42,816 bases of DNA from CAIKZJ01 sp041675325 (GTDB lineage Bacteria > Bacteroidota > Ignavibacteria > Tepidaquicellales > Tepidaquicellaceae). How positions within the stretch are numbered: the first letter of the stretch is position 1; every line of letters starts with the position of its first letter. Under the pieces are notes generated by a model. It worked only from the letters and a program-made list of their open reading frames with translations. It did not search any database and was not told where the DNA came from. The translations under genes were made by a program, and so were the position numbers. The DNA is taken from the NCBI GenBank assembly GCA_041675325.1, contig JBAYUG010000018.1, positions 1 to 42,816 of the forward strand, given 5' to 3'. This document shows, one piece after another, positions 16,609 to 25,154 of the stretch.

Positions 16609-17745
16609 TTATTTACCTTCTACATCAATATCCAGAGCATTCTGAGAACGCTGAAGTACCCTTATATAATGTACTATCGACCACCCTTCTTCAGTTGACA
16701 ACTGTTTTGCGTATGAAGGCATTGCGTTCTGTCCATTGAAAATAACATGATATACGTTTGCGTCCTGCCAGTTACGTACCTTATCGCTGTGCAATGTAGG
16801 CGGGTTCGGGAACTGCCCGTTCATCCGGCTGTCACCCTTGCCGTAATAGCCGTGACAAGGACTGCAAAAGGTGTTATATTTTTCTTTTCCTTTTGCAACA
16901 ACTTCTTTTGAAAAAATAAGCGGGTTTGGAATAACCTTAACAGCAGAATCATTCATCCCTTTGAATTCATAGGGAAGGTGACCCCGTGCAACCGTGCCTT
17001 CAACGGGCAGACGCATTCCATATCCGTCGGCAAACATAACGCTGTTCGACTGCGGGTCAAGCCTGTCCTGTATTGCCATCCATGTGAACGGTTCCATAAA
17101 CAGAAGTTTGTTCAGCATGAAATATGTTCCGCCTGAAACAACCAATGCTACAAAAACAAGCAGCATAATGAACTTAGGGTCAAATGGATTTATTGCTTTC
17201 TTTTCCGGATAGTAAATTGTTTCTACATCCTTGCCGCCTATACTTGAGAGAAAAGCTTTAACTTTTGATTCTTCAAAATTCTTATCAATCGAAACTATGC
17301 ATAATCCGTATTTATCAGATGAAACCTTCTTCATGTATGTTGTGTCATGCAAAGCATGCGAGTTATTTGGAAATTTGAAGAATAAGGTTATCATTGTCAG
17401 AACTGTTCCAACGGCAGCAGATAAAACAGTTACTTCAAACGTAACCGGCACAAAGGCTGGCCATGAGAAGAACGGTTTGCCTCCGATTATAAGCGGGTAA
17501 TCAATTGCAGCTACCCAGTATATAAAGGCTAATGCAAAAGCAGCGCCCGATAGTCCAAGGAACAACGTGAAAAATCCAAGATAAGAAGATCCAATTCCCA
17601 TCGCCTTTTCAATTCCGTGAACAGGGTATGGTGTATTTGTATCAAACTTTTTATATCCAGCTTTTACTGTTTCTTTTGACGCATGTATTATTTCGTCCGG
17701 TGTATTAAATATTGCAGTAACCGAGTGAATCATTTTATTTTCCAT
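16609..17745 (-). CDS. actDE: Alternative complex III ActD-ActE fusion (DUF3341 plus cytochrome c)
   Basis: A 378-aa protein combining two subunits that are separate in characterised ACIII. Residues ~6-180 are a DUF3341/ActD domain with two helices (54-80, 101-124). A third helix spans 192-212. Residues ~215-260 contain the ActE-type segment YGMRLPVEGTVARG, and ~280-370 form a monohaem cytochrome c with CSPCH at 294-298 and a likely axial Met342. The start codon overlaps the actC stop by 1 bp (TAATG). The reading frame is continuous, so this is a genuine fusion and not two genes joined by an error. Confidence 0.92.
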   Translation of the reverse strand: MENKMIHSVTAIFNTPDEIIHASKETVKAGYKKFDTNTPYPVHGIEKAMGIGSSYLGFFTLFLGLSGAAFALAFIYWVAAIDYPLIIGGKPFFSWPAFVPVTFEVTVLSAAVGTVLTMITLFFKFPNNSHALHDTTYMKKVSSDKYGLCIVSIDKNFEESKVKAFLSSIGGKDVETIYYPEKKAINPFDPKFIMLLVFVALVVSGGTYFMLNKLLFMEPFTWMAIQDRLDPQSNSVMFADGYGMRLPVEGTVARGHLPYEFKGMNDSAVKVIPNPLIFSKEVVAKGKEKYNTFCSPCHGYYGKGDSRMNGQFPNPPTLHSDKVRNWQDANVYHVIFNGQNAMPSYAKQLSTEEGWSIVHYIRVLQRSQNALDIDVEGK

Positions 17746-19118
17746 TAATGATGCCCTCCTTTATGCGACGGTTGTGCGCCTTCAATAACCGCCTTTACTT
17801 CGGCAATTGAAACAGACGGTAGTCCCTTTACGAACAGAAGTACAAGCGTAAAGAAAAGCCCGAATGACATCATCAAAATTCCGAGGTCATATATTGTCGG
17901 AGTGTACATTCCCCAGCTTGAAGGCAGATAGTCGCGTGAAAGCGATGTTACAATTATAACAAATCTTTCGAACCACATTCCGATGTTAACTATAATTCCG
18001 AGAATGAACATTGGAATTATTGCCGTTCGAATTTTCTTAAACCAGAATAGCTGCGGAAATATTACGTTGCAAGAAACCATTGTCCAGTATGCCCATGCAT
18101 AAGGTCCGAGAGCACGATTGATAAACGTGAATGTTTCAAACTGATTGCCGCTGTACCATGCCATGAAGAATTCCATTCCGTATGCATATCCAACGATAGT
18201 ACCCGTCAGGAGCATAATCTGGTTCATCTTTTCAAGATGTTGAATAGTGATAATATGTTTCAAATCAAAAGCCTGCCTTACAAATATTAATACATTCTGT
18301 ACCATTGCAAAACCCGAGAACACTGCTCCTGCAACGAAGTACGGCGGGAATATTGTTGTGTGCCATCCGGGAATTACCGATACCGCAAAGTCAAAAGACA
18401 CGATAGTGTGCACTGAAAGAACGAGCGGTGTTGCAAATCCCGCGAGTATCATGTATGCCTTTTCGTAATGCTGCCAGTGACGCGAAGAGTGTCTCCATCC
18501 AAGACTGAATATTGAATAAATCGTCTTCTTAAGTTTACTGGTTGTTCTGTCGCGAAGTGATGCAAAGTCAGGCATTAAACCTATGTACCAGAAAACGAGC
18601 GATACAGTGAAGTAAGTCGAAACTGCAAACACGTCCCAGAGAAGAGGCGACGTAAAGTTTACCCAGATATGGTTTGCATTCGGGTACGGGAATAAATAAC
18701 CGTCAAGCCAGGCTCTTCCCGTATGAATTGCCGGGAAGATACCCGCGCACATAACGGCAAATATTGTCATCGCTTCCGCGAAACGAGCAATGCCGGTTCT
18801 CCATTTTTGCCTCAGCAGGAATAAAATTGCCGAGATAAGTGTTCCTGCGTGACCAATACCAACCCAGAACACAAAGTTGACGATATCAAAACCCCAGCCG
18901 ACGGGATTGTTATTGCCCCAGACACCGATACCTTTGTAGAATGTCCAACCCAAAGCGCCGCTGCCTGCAAGAAGCATCAGCGAAGTGATGGTTATTAAAA
19001 CCTTCCAGAGTTTTCCGGGTTTGGTATCAAGCGGTTTGGATATTACATCGTCAATAGATTGTGCAGAAGGGCTGCCTTCCACCGTTGGTAACTCTTGTGT
19101 GTAATCAATTGTACTCAC
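17745..19118 (-). CDS. actC: Alternative complex III subunit ActC (NrfD-like, quinol-binding)
   Basis: A 457-aa, ten-helix subunit. Signatures include WVGIGHAGTLISAILFLLRQKWRTGIARFAEAMT-like sequence, IFPAIHTGRAW, the SVIPGWHTTIFPPYFVAGAVFSG segment and VTSLSRDYLPSSWGMYTPT, all characteristic of ActC/HmeB-type proteins. It is expected to hold the quinol site facing ActB. Translation starts at GTG (19116-19118), sharing one base with the TAG of actB. Confidence 0.95.
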   Translation of the reverse strand: MSTIDYTQELPTVEGSPSAQSIDDVISKPLDTKPGKLWKVLITITSLMLLAGSGALGWTFYKGIGVWGNNNPVGWGFDIVNFVFWVGIGHAGTLISAILFLLRQKWRTGIARFAEAMTIFAVMCAGIFPAIHTGRAWLDGYLFPYPNANHIWVNFTSPLLWDVFAVSTYFTVSLVFWYIGLMPDFASLRDRTTSKLKKTIYSIFSLGWRHSSRHWQHYEKAYMILAGFATPLVLSVHTIVSFDFAVSVIPGWHTTIFPPYFVAGAVFSGFAMVQNVLIFVRQAFDLKHIITIQHLEKMNQIMLLTGTIVGYAYGMEFFMAWYSGNQFETFTFINRALGPYAWAYWTMVSCNVIFPQLFWFKKIRTAIIPMFILGIIVNIGMWFERFVIIVTSLSRDYLPSSWGMYTPTIYDLGILMMSFGLFFTLVLLFVKGLPSVSIAEVKAVIEGAQPSHKGGHH

Positions 19119-22100
19119 TACGCTTTTTTCTCCGGTTTTATATTTCTAAGTTTAGCTATATAAGTAACGTTTGGTCTCACGTTAATTTCTTCGAGCACGT
19201 GATAACCAAGTTCATGTTCTCTGTATTTTGCAATATCAGAATCTTTCTTTGTCAAATCCCCGAATACAATTGCACTCGTAGGACAGGCTTCTTGACATGC
19301 TGTTAATACATTATCACCGTTGAGGCTTCTGCCTTGCTCTGTTGCATGCTGTCTTTCATCCATTATTCTTTGTATGCAGAAGGTGCACTTTTCCATAACG
19401 CCGCGTGAACGCACCGTAACCTCAGGATTATTCATCAGGCTTAAAGAATCGCTTTCGTAATATGCATCTGCAAGGTTGTCCCTGAAGTTGAAGTAATTGA
19501 ATCTTCGTACCTTGTATGGACAGTTGTTTGAGCAGTACCTTGTTCCAACGCATCTGTTGTAAGCCATCTGGTTAAGACCGTCGGGGCTGTGATTTGTTGC
19601 AGCAACGGGACATACGTTCTCGCAAGGAGCGTTGTCACAGTGCTGGCAAAGCATAGGCTGAAATGAGACGGAAGGATCGTCTGAGTGTCCGCTGTAGTAC
19701 CTGTCGATTCTCATCCACATCATCTCTCTGTTCTTGCCGACTTGTTCCTTGCCTACCACAGGAATATTGTTTTCTACATTACATGCTGCAACGCAATAGT
19801 TACAACCCGTGCACTTGTTAAGATCGATAGACATTGCCCACTTATTCGTCTTGAACTCATAGGATGGAACAATGTTGAAAAGATGAACTTCACCTATTTC
19901 TTCTTTTAAGAATTTCGGGTTTTTCTGATATTCTTCGAATACGCCTTCGCGTATGATTTCCCTTTTTAAATGTATATCATTGTATCTTTCGTTGTCTATC
20001 GGATAGTGTTCTTGTGTTGAAACCAATTCGTAGGTTCCCGATACCTTGCTGACTTTAACGTCATTGTATAACCATTCAGAGACGGGGGCTGTTTTTGAAA
20101 TAAGATTTATTGTGTTAACGCCTACTCCGTTTCCAATAGGACCTGCATTCGTCCTGCCATATCCAAGATCGATTGCTATAACGCCGCTTGCCATACCGGG
20201 CTGTACCATGACAGGTGCCGTTAATGTTTTTCCTCCCGCCGTAATCTCAATCATGTCATTTGATTTCACATCTAACTGTTCTGCAAAGTCAGGCGATACC
20301 GCCGCATAGTTATCCCACACAACTTTTGAAACCGGGTTTGGTAATTCCTGCAGCCATCCGTTGTTTGCATACCTTCCGTCGTGTAAATAATTGCTTCTGT
20401 TAAGCATTAGTACAGAATTTGTTGATGCCTTAAGCACAGGGGCTGCAGCAAATCCTTCGGGATTGAAACTCAAAGAGGCGTCAAAACTGTCACTTGTTGT
20501 AATTACTCCGTCATGAAGTGAGTTTACCCAGAAGTTTTTAAAACTATCTTTTGAATTTGCGAAAGGATATACCGTTTTCTCGCAGTTCGCTTTTAAATAG
20601 TTCAAATATATTCCTTCGTTAAACGCATCGGGCTTCTCTGCAAGCCAGTTCAAAAGAATAGCCTCCTTCTGTCTTGTCTTGTAAATAGGCGCGATCACAG
20701 GCTGCTGCAAACTCATCATGCCTGTTCTTACTTTATGATCGCCCCATGCTTCAAAATTATGGTGTATTGCAAGCGAATAGTTGCTAAACTCGCTTGTTTC
20801 GTTTGCTGTTTCCGAAAGTGTTATTACCAGATTAACTTTCTTTAGTGCCTCTGCATACTTATAGTCGGGCGAGAAATGATAAACAGGATTTGAATCAAAG
20901 TGAATTACCGCTCCAACGCTTCCTGCATTCATTCTACCTACGAGAACGTCGATGTCTGCCTTTGCTGTTAGGGGCACTACGGGCACGTTGAAACTGTCTT
21001 TTGCAAAGACTGTTGTTCCAAGCATATCATTAAGCTTGTTCACCGCTGTATGTGTTGATTCCGGAAGGCTTTGCCCTGCGGTCACAAAGGATTCTGTTTT
21101 GTGTTTCTTTAAATCTTCAACAAGTGACTTGACAGCTTCTTTCTTTAGGTTATATTTCTTTATTAGTTCATCAAGCGAGGCATTGTTATCTGTCATTGAG
21201 TTCATAAGTGCATATACAAACTCTTCAATAGCATCCGTTCTGAGTTTAATCCTGTAATCTGAATTTGCGCCTGTTAAACTGAACCCGCCTTCTACTACAT
21301 ACAGTTTATTAAAATCGCCTTTTTTCTTCATCACGTCACGGCTTTCAGTATAAAGCCTTTGCGCTTCAACAAAATTACCTTCCCTGCCAAGAAAATCTGA
21401 TTCCAGTGAAAGGATTATCTTTGCCTCGTTCCATTTTACAACTGGTAAACCGTCCTTGCCAAAGCTTTTCTTTGCTGCGTTCAGCTTATTAACGTTATTA
21501 ACAAGTTCATAAGAATAGAATTTTGCAGTTGTATATTTCTTCGCAAAATCTTCGAATAAAAGTTTTGTTGTTGGCGATGTAATTGTGTGTGAAATAACTG
21601 CTATTTCTTTTCCTGCTGCAACTGCTTTTGTAAGTTCATCAATTATCTTAGTATCTGCATCAATCCAGTTCAATGATGTGAAAGTATTGCCGCTTTTTAT
21701 CATCGGCTCTTTCAGTCTGTTCGGCTCATACAGGTTCATAATGCTTGCCTGTCCTGTTGCGCAGATTTTGCCTTTGTTTATAGGGTGCTCGGGATTGCCG
21801 TCAATTTTTATAGGTCTGCCTTCTCTTGTTTTAATTAAAATGCCGCACACATTCGGACAAGCCGTACAAGTAGATGCATAGAAATTAGGGAGTCCAATAG
21901 TTATATCTTCAGGTTTTTTGTTGTAAGGAATTATCGCGCCTTTGTCTCTGTAGTCAGAACATCCTGTCGCAGCAAGTGCAGCAGAAGACGCCATAAGTGC
22001 AAGAAAAGTTCTTCTGCTTACGGAAGACGATTTAGATATTTCAAGTCCTTCGGAAACTCCTTCCGTAAACTCATCTTCTTTAGCCTTTAAAAACTCGGGG

Positions 22101-22153
22101 TCGCTGTTTAATTCCTTAAACCCTCTCCAGTAATTAATATCTTTATCTGACAA
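19118..22153 (-). CDS. actB: Alternative complex III subunit ActB (molybdopterin-like and FeS domains)
   Basis: A 1011-aa peripheral subunit. The extended N-terminus (YWRGFKELNSDPEF) and SRRTFLAL (Arg47-Arg48) form the extended Tat signal of this family, followed by a lipobox-like AATGC (Cys65). Domain B1 (~90-740) is molybdoenzyme-like and unusually keeps C-x2-C-x3-C-x27-C (Cys96, 99, 103, 131). Domain B2 (from ~772) has four ferredoxin-like motifs: Cys781/784/787/791, Cys836/839/844/848, Cys868/Thr871/Cys874/Cys878 and Cys923/926/953/957. The Thr fits three [4Fe-4S] plus one [3Fe-4S] cluster. The start is TTG (22151-22153), backed by AAGGAG 8-9 nt upstream. Confidence 0.95.
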   Translation of the reverse strand: MSDKDINYWRGFKELNSDPEFLKAKEDEFTEGVSEGLEISKSSSVSRRTFLALMASSAALAATGCSDYRDKGAIIPYNKKPEDITIGLPNFYASTCTACPNVCGILIKTREGRPIKIDGNPEHPINKGKICATGQASIMNLYEPNRLKEPMIKSGNTFTSLNWIDADTKIIDELTKAVAAGKEIAVISHTITSPTTKLLFEDFAKKYTTAKFYSYELVNNVNKLNAAKKSFGKDGLPVVKWNEAKIILSLESDFLGREGNFVEAQRLYTESRDVMKKKGDFNKLYVVEGGFSLTGANSDYRIKLRTDAIEEFVYALMNSMTDNNASLDELIKKYNLKKEAVKSLVEDLKKHKTESFVTAGQSLPESTHTAVNKLNDMLGTTVFAKDSFNVPVVPLTAKADIDVLVGRMNAGSVGAVIHFDSNPVYHFSPDYKYAEALKKVNLVITLSETANETSEFSNYSLAIHHNFEAWGDHKVRTGMMSLQQPVIAPIYKTRQKEAILLNWLAEKPDAFNEGIYLNYLKANCEKTVYPFANSKDSFKNFWVNSLHDGVITTSDSFDASLSFNPEGFAAAPVLKASTNSVLMLNRSNYLHDGRYANNGWLQELPNPVSKVVWDNYAAVSPDFAEQLDVKSNDMIEITAGGKTLTAPVMVQPGMASGVIAIDLGYGRTNAGPIGNGVGVNTINLISKTAPVSEWLYNDVKVSKVSGTYELVSTQEHYPIDNERYNDIHLKREIIREGVFEEYQKNPKFLKEEIGEVHLFNIVPSYEFKTNKWAMSIDLNKCTGCNYCVAACNVENNIPVVGKEQVGKNREMMWMRIDRYYSGHSDDPSVSFQPMLCQHCDNAPCENVCPVAATNHSPDGLNQMAYNRCVGTRYCSNNCPYKVRRFNYFNFRDNLADAYYESDSLSLMNNPEVTVRSRGVMEKCTFCIQRIMDERQHATEQGRSLNGDNVLTACQEACPTSAIVFGDLTKKDSDIAKYREHELGYHVLEEINVRPNVTYIAKLRNIKPEKKA

Positions 22154-22156
22154 AGT

Positions 22157-22378
22157 TTAAACTCCTTCTTGATTAATGTTGGCGTTAACTCTTTTCACTG
22201 ACTCCGGGTTTTCCCTTACCTGAATCTTCTTTGAACTGAATAAATTTTCTGCACGTTTAGAAACAAACTTAAACGGGAATTTAGCGAGCAGAAAACCGCC
22301 TAATGCAATCAATCCTGTTGCATACATAAATTGTTTTCTTTCAATCTTTGTCTCTTTAAGACTTTCGATAATTTTCAT
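22157..22378 (-). CDS. 73-aa single-helix membrane protein between actA and actB
   Basis: A 73-residue protein with a basic N-terminus (ETKIERKQ), one hydrophobic segment (about 18-36, FMYATGLIALGGFLLAKFPF) and a charged tail ending in a Shine-Dalgarno-bearing region for actB. I recognise no family. Its fixed place inside the ACIII operon (33 bp after actA, 3 bp before actB) makes a small structural or assembly role in the complex likely, but this is inferred from context only. Confidence 0.7.
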   Translation of the reverse strand: MKIIESLKETKIERKQFMYATGLIALGGFLLAKFPFKFVSKRAENLFSSKKIQVRENPESVKRVNANINQEGV

Positions 22379-22411
22379 TGTTATAATATTCTTTGGAAAG
22401 TTAAATACTTT

Positions 22412-22993
22412 TTAACGATGACACGCTGCACAATTTTCGGGTCCCTTTTTAAGGTTCTCTTTTATCTCCTCGTAATTGCTAATCATCTTCTCCGGTTGTC
22501 TGTGACAGGTCAGGCAAGCACCCATAGTAAAAGAATTTGTCTGCCCGACAACTTCCATCTTTGCAACGTCACCATGACAGTTTATACAGTCTATTTTCTT
22601 ATTCACGTGTGAACTGTGATTAAAATAGACAAATTGCGGTACCTTGTGAATTCTGTTCCATTCAAGCGGTTTATTATCAACATAGTAGCTTGAAAGTTTC
22701 TGGATTTCGGGTTTGTCGGTTCTTGCGAGAGTATGGCAGTTCATGCAAATATCCACGGAGGGAATACTGGCATTCCTTGACTTATCAACTGCTGTATGGC
22801 AGTATTTGCAGTCGATCTGCATAGTGCCCGCATGTAATTTATGAGAAAATTTCACCGGCTGCTCCGGCGTGTAACCGATGCTGTTACGCTCGGCGTAAGA
22901 CGCGTAGTAAGTAATTGCAAATACAGCTAAAACAACAAATACAATTACAGGCAAACGCACCTTCAGATTGTAATCGAGTAGATATTTATTCAT
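22412..22993 (-). CDS. actA: Alternative complex III subunit ActA (pentahaem cytochrome c)
   Basis: A 193-aa protein with one N-terminal membrane helix (~14-33) and exactly five CxxCH motifs: CKYCH 62-66, CMNCH 83-87, CINCH 136-140, CLTCH 160-164 and CAACH 188-192. Extra His residues (His51, His54, His116, His126, His129) can serve as distal ligands. The spacing and the FSHKLHAG and FNHSSHV motifs match ActA. It is the first gene of the operon; no Shine-Dalgarno is seen before its ATG. Confidence 0.95.
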   Translation of the reverse strand: MNKYLLDYNLKVRLPVIVFVVLAVFAITYYASYAERNSIGYTPEQPVKFSHKLHAGTMQIDCKYCHTAVDKSRNASIPSVDICMNCHTLARTDKPEIQKLSSYYVDNKPLEWNRIHKVPQFVYFNHSSHVNKKIDCINCHGDVAKMEVVGQTNSFTMGACLTCHRQPEKMISNYEEIKENLKKGPENCAACHR

Positions 22994-23112
22994 GTGCGAA
23001 ATTTATAAAAATAATCCCTAAAAATAAATTGATTTAAATTATTGAAAAGGAAACATATAAGTAAAACAATTTGGAAGACAAATAATTCCTTACAATTCAT
23101 GGTTGGAAGGCA

Positions 23113-23142
23113 AAAAATATATTAATGGAGTGATATATTTTT
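23113..23142. repeat. AT-rich hairpin upstream of the act operon
   Basis: AAAAATATAT (23113-23122) pairs with ATATATTTTT (23133-23142) over a 10-nt loop. The loop region with its flank (ATTAATGGAGTGATATA) is nearly the reverse complement of part of the ridA-side hairpin at 25450-25495, so these may be two members of a small repeat family. Confidence 0.45.
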
Positions 23143-23298
23143 CGTCCCGAGCAGTCCTTTTTTTTATGAGTCGAGTGCAACCGAAACTTAAGACTAATTA
23201 GAGTGCAAGGTGAGCGCAAGATTAAGAAAAAACGAAAACGTGATTTTCGGGTCAAAAATCAAGATGTGAAAACAAGAAAATTTTAACACGAAAGCACT

Positions 23299-23388
23299 AA
23301 AAAGAGCAGTTGATAGTTGAAAGTTGATAGTTGATAGAAAAAGAAAAAGATTGTACAACGAAACCACAAAAAAGAGCAGTTGATAGTT
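23299..23388. repeat. Direct 20-bp repeat in simple-sequence DNA
   Basis: AAAAAGAGCAGTTGATAGTT occurs at 23299-23318 and again at 23369-23388. Between them the DNA is a drifting AGTTGATAG/AAAGTTGATAG motif. It resembles low-complexity intergenic repeats seen widely in Bacteroidota-group genomes. Confidence 0.6.
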
Positions 23389-23449
23389 ATTCGTGAATGA
23401 AAAATATTTAACCACCAAAACGCCAAAAACACTAAGACAAACACTATGA

Positions 23450-23651
23450 TATACCTTTCATTAATAATCACAACAAAAACCAAAACTTGGACACGATGAA
23501 AATTTATTATTATTTTTTGTGAAAATATAAATATGTGGAAATATAATATTTAAACGTCAAGAAAATATTTTTTATGCAGAAATATTTTTAAAAAATGAGA
23601 ATTTTCGTGTCACAATTACAAAAAATGTTGTGATTAATAGTAGGAGGGTAT
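23450..23651. repeat. ~200-bp inverted-repeat element, left copy
   Basis: The left arm (about 23450-23505) and the right arm (about 23597-23651) are imperfect inverted repeats sharing TAATCACAAC/GTTGTGATTA and GACACGA/TCGTGTC blocks. The invariant TCACAAC (23468-23474) and GTTGTGA (23627-23633) are 159 bp apart. A second element with the same arms and spacing (158 bp) lies at 25155-25354. No open frame is inside. It resembles a MITE or palindromic intergenic element. Confidence 0.6.
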
Positions 23652-23694
23652 GTAAAAAACAGGAAAGGCAGGGAAAGCAGTAATTAAAGGAATA

Positions 23695-23757
23695 GCAGGA
23701 AAAGCAGTAAGAGCAGGTAAAGCAGGTAAAGCAGGAAGAGCAGGTAAAGCAGGAGAT
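23695..23757. repeat. 9-bp tandem repeat, about seven units
   Basis: Seven consecutive 9-bp units of the form GCAGGWAAR run from 23695 to 23757 (for example GCAGGTAAA three times). A degenerate prelude starts near 23658. The same beginning, with fewer units, follows the right inverted-repeat element (25358-25395). Confidence 0.75.
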
Positions 23758-23803
23758 AGGACATGAAACTGGAGATAGAATAAATATAAGAGACAAAACA
23801 GCC

Positions 23804-24955
23804 TTATACTATTTCTCTATTCCATAATTTCTCTAAAAAAATTCTTACAGGTAATATTTCTATATCGCGGGTTATTCTTGGTGTTTTTTCGTTACAGACA
23901 AGAATAGTTTTTTTAGTATTATGCAGTTCTTTGAATTTGATTAATCCTTTTAAATGTTGATTACCAATATTTGAAGACCCTTTTACTTCAATAGCGATTT
24001 CACCTGAATTCAAAATGAAGTCAACCTCCTCGCCGGATTTAGTTCTCCAAAAATTAATTTCAAAATCAAAATCATTATAAAGTTTAAACGCATTAATTTC
24101 CATAAAAATGAAATGTTCGAAAGCTTTCCCGAATAATTCGCCTTTTTCCTCAATAATATTTCTTTTCGAGATGGCACCTGCAACACCAACATCGAACAAA
24201 TAAAACTTCCCGGCTTTTTGAATCACCTGCCTTTCCTGTCTCTTTTTAAATGGTTCAACAAGCGTACCGAGCAATGTGTCAATTAAAATCTGATAATACT
24301 CTTTAACTGTTTTTTCATTAACCCCACATTCTCTTGCAATATTAGCGTAATTAGTGAGTTCACCGAGGGAGTATCCGATTGAATCGAAGAATCTTGAGAA
24401 AGCGGGGATGTTACGAGTAAGACCTTCATCAAAAACTTCTTCTTTTAGATAATCGTGAATATATGCCTTTAAAGATTTTTTATAATTACTGCTCAAATAA
24501 TGAGAAGGAATAAGTCCTTTGTTTAATACATCAAGAAGATTGAACTCTCCAATTTCTTTTGAAGTAAGCGGAAGCATAGTAAACCTCCAGGCTCTTCCGC
24601 CGAGCAGATTTGCTTTTCCCCGTTTCAATTTTCTTGCACTGGAACCGCTTAGTATAAAATTTAAACCTTTATTTTCAATCAGCCAATGAATTTCATCCAG
24701 CAATTGAGGAATTTTCTGAACTTCATCAATGATAATGGGTGAATTTAATATTTTCGTATCAACCGCGTTTAATTCTTCTCTTAAACGCTGAGGAGCATTA
24801 AGGTATTTCATGTAATTATCTGATAAAAGTAAATCTACATAAACATTATCAGGAAATTTCATTTTAAGAAATGTTGATTTACCTGTTTTCCTTGCACCCC
24901 ATAAAAATGCGGATTGTTTTTCAGGTAAGTCTATATTTAACAGTCTTTTATACAT
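23804..24955 (-). CDS. AAA_14/DUF4143 ATPase
   Basis: A 383-aa P-loop ATPase of the solitary archaeal/bacterial AAA_14 group. Walker A is GARKTGKST (20-28), Walker B is IIIDEVQ (74-80), and FILSGSSARKL fits a sensor segment. The C-terminal DUF4143 domain contains Asp312 and Glu323-Val-Lys325 (EVDFIL...IAIEVKGS), a PD-(D/E)xK-like nuclease arrangement. The biological role of the family is not established; members are often mobile and patchily distributed. It stands alone on a repeat island, flanked by paired inverted-repeat elements, with operator-like repeats right up to its ATG. Confidence 0.85.
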   Translation of the reverse strand: MYKRLLNIDLPEKQSAFLWGARKTGKSTFLKMKFPDNVYVDLLLSDNYMKYLNAPQRLREELNAVDTKILNSPIIIDEVQKIPQLLDEIHWLIENKGLNFILSGSSARKLKRGKANLLGGRAWRFTMLPLTSKEIGEFNLLDVLNKGLIPSHYLSSNYKKSLKAYIHDYLKEEVFDEGLTRNIPAFSRFFDSIGYSLGELTNYANIARECGVNEKTVKEYYQILIDTLLGTLVEPFKKRQERQVIQKAGKFYLFDVGVAGAISKRNIIEEKGELFGKAFEHFIFMEINAFKLYNDFDFEINFWRTKSGEEVDFILNSGEIAIEVKGSSNIGNQHLKGLIKFKELHNTKKTILVCNEKTPRITRDIEILPVRIFLEKLWNREIV

Positions 24956-24998
24956 AACTATTCCGTATTTAACTCCGTTTTAGTTTAACTATTCCGTA
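24956..24998 (-). promoter_or_regulatory. Operator-like direct repeats upstream of the ATPase
   Basis: On the gene's strand TACGGAATAGTT occurs twice with a 31-bp period (complement of 24987-24998 and 24956-24967). A partial copy (AACGGAGTT) lies between them. The proximal copy abuts the start codon. A protein bound here would block the ribosome-binding region or promoter, suggesting autoregulation; this is inferred. Confidence 0.45.
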
Positions 24999-25154
24999 AT
25001 AATATACATTTAAGTTATAATAATCAAGTTAAAGAAAAACCCTTTTGCAAAAACCAAAACTGAAAAGAAAACTTGAAAGGAGTAAACCACCAAAGCAACA
25101 AAATACTAAAAGGGCAAAACACAAAACAGTCAAGTCAAGTATAATTTGTTGATG

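Larger units (their letters stand above)
8195..22993 (-). other. ACIII-haem-copper oxidase supercomplex operon
   Basis: Fourteen consecutive minus-strand genes with junctions of -4 to +33 bp, several with overlapping stop/start codons. Order: actA, 73-aa protein, actB, actC, actDE, actF, cytochrome c, SCO, oxidase I, III, IV, II, ctaB, membrane cytochrome c. No internal terminator is visible, so I infer one transcription unit. ACIII-oxidase supercomplexes are known from Flavobacterium, and neighbouring act and cox genes from Rhodothermus. Confidence 0.85.
22994..23803. other. Repeat-rich intergenic island upstream of actA
   Basis: This 810-bp stretch has no credible gene. From actA outward it holds an AT-rich probable promoter zone (to ~23100), an AT hairpin at 23113-23142, degenerate simple repeats built on AGTTGATAG and CACNAAA (~23280-23420), a ~200-bp inverted-repeat element (23450-23651) and a 9-bp tandem array (23695-23757). 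A short Cys-rich minus-strand frame over the array is an artefact of the repeat. Confidence 0.7.

Noticed and set aside
23572..23796. Cys-rich 74-codon minus-strand frame
   Set aside because: The Cys-Phe-Thr pattern is the translation of the 9-bp GCAGGWAAR array, which is open in several frames. Not a metal-binding protein.
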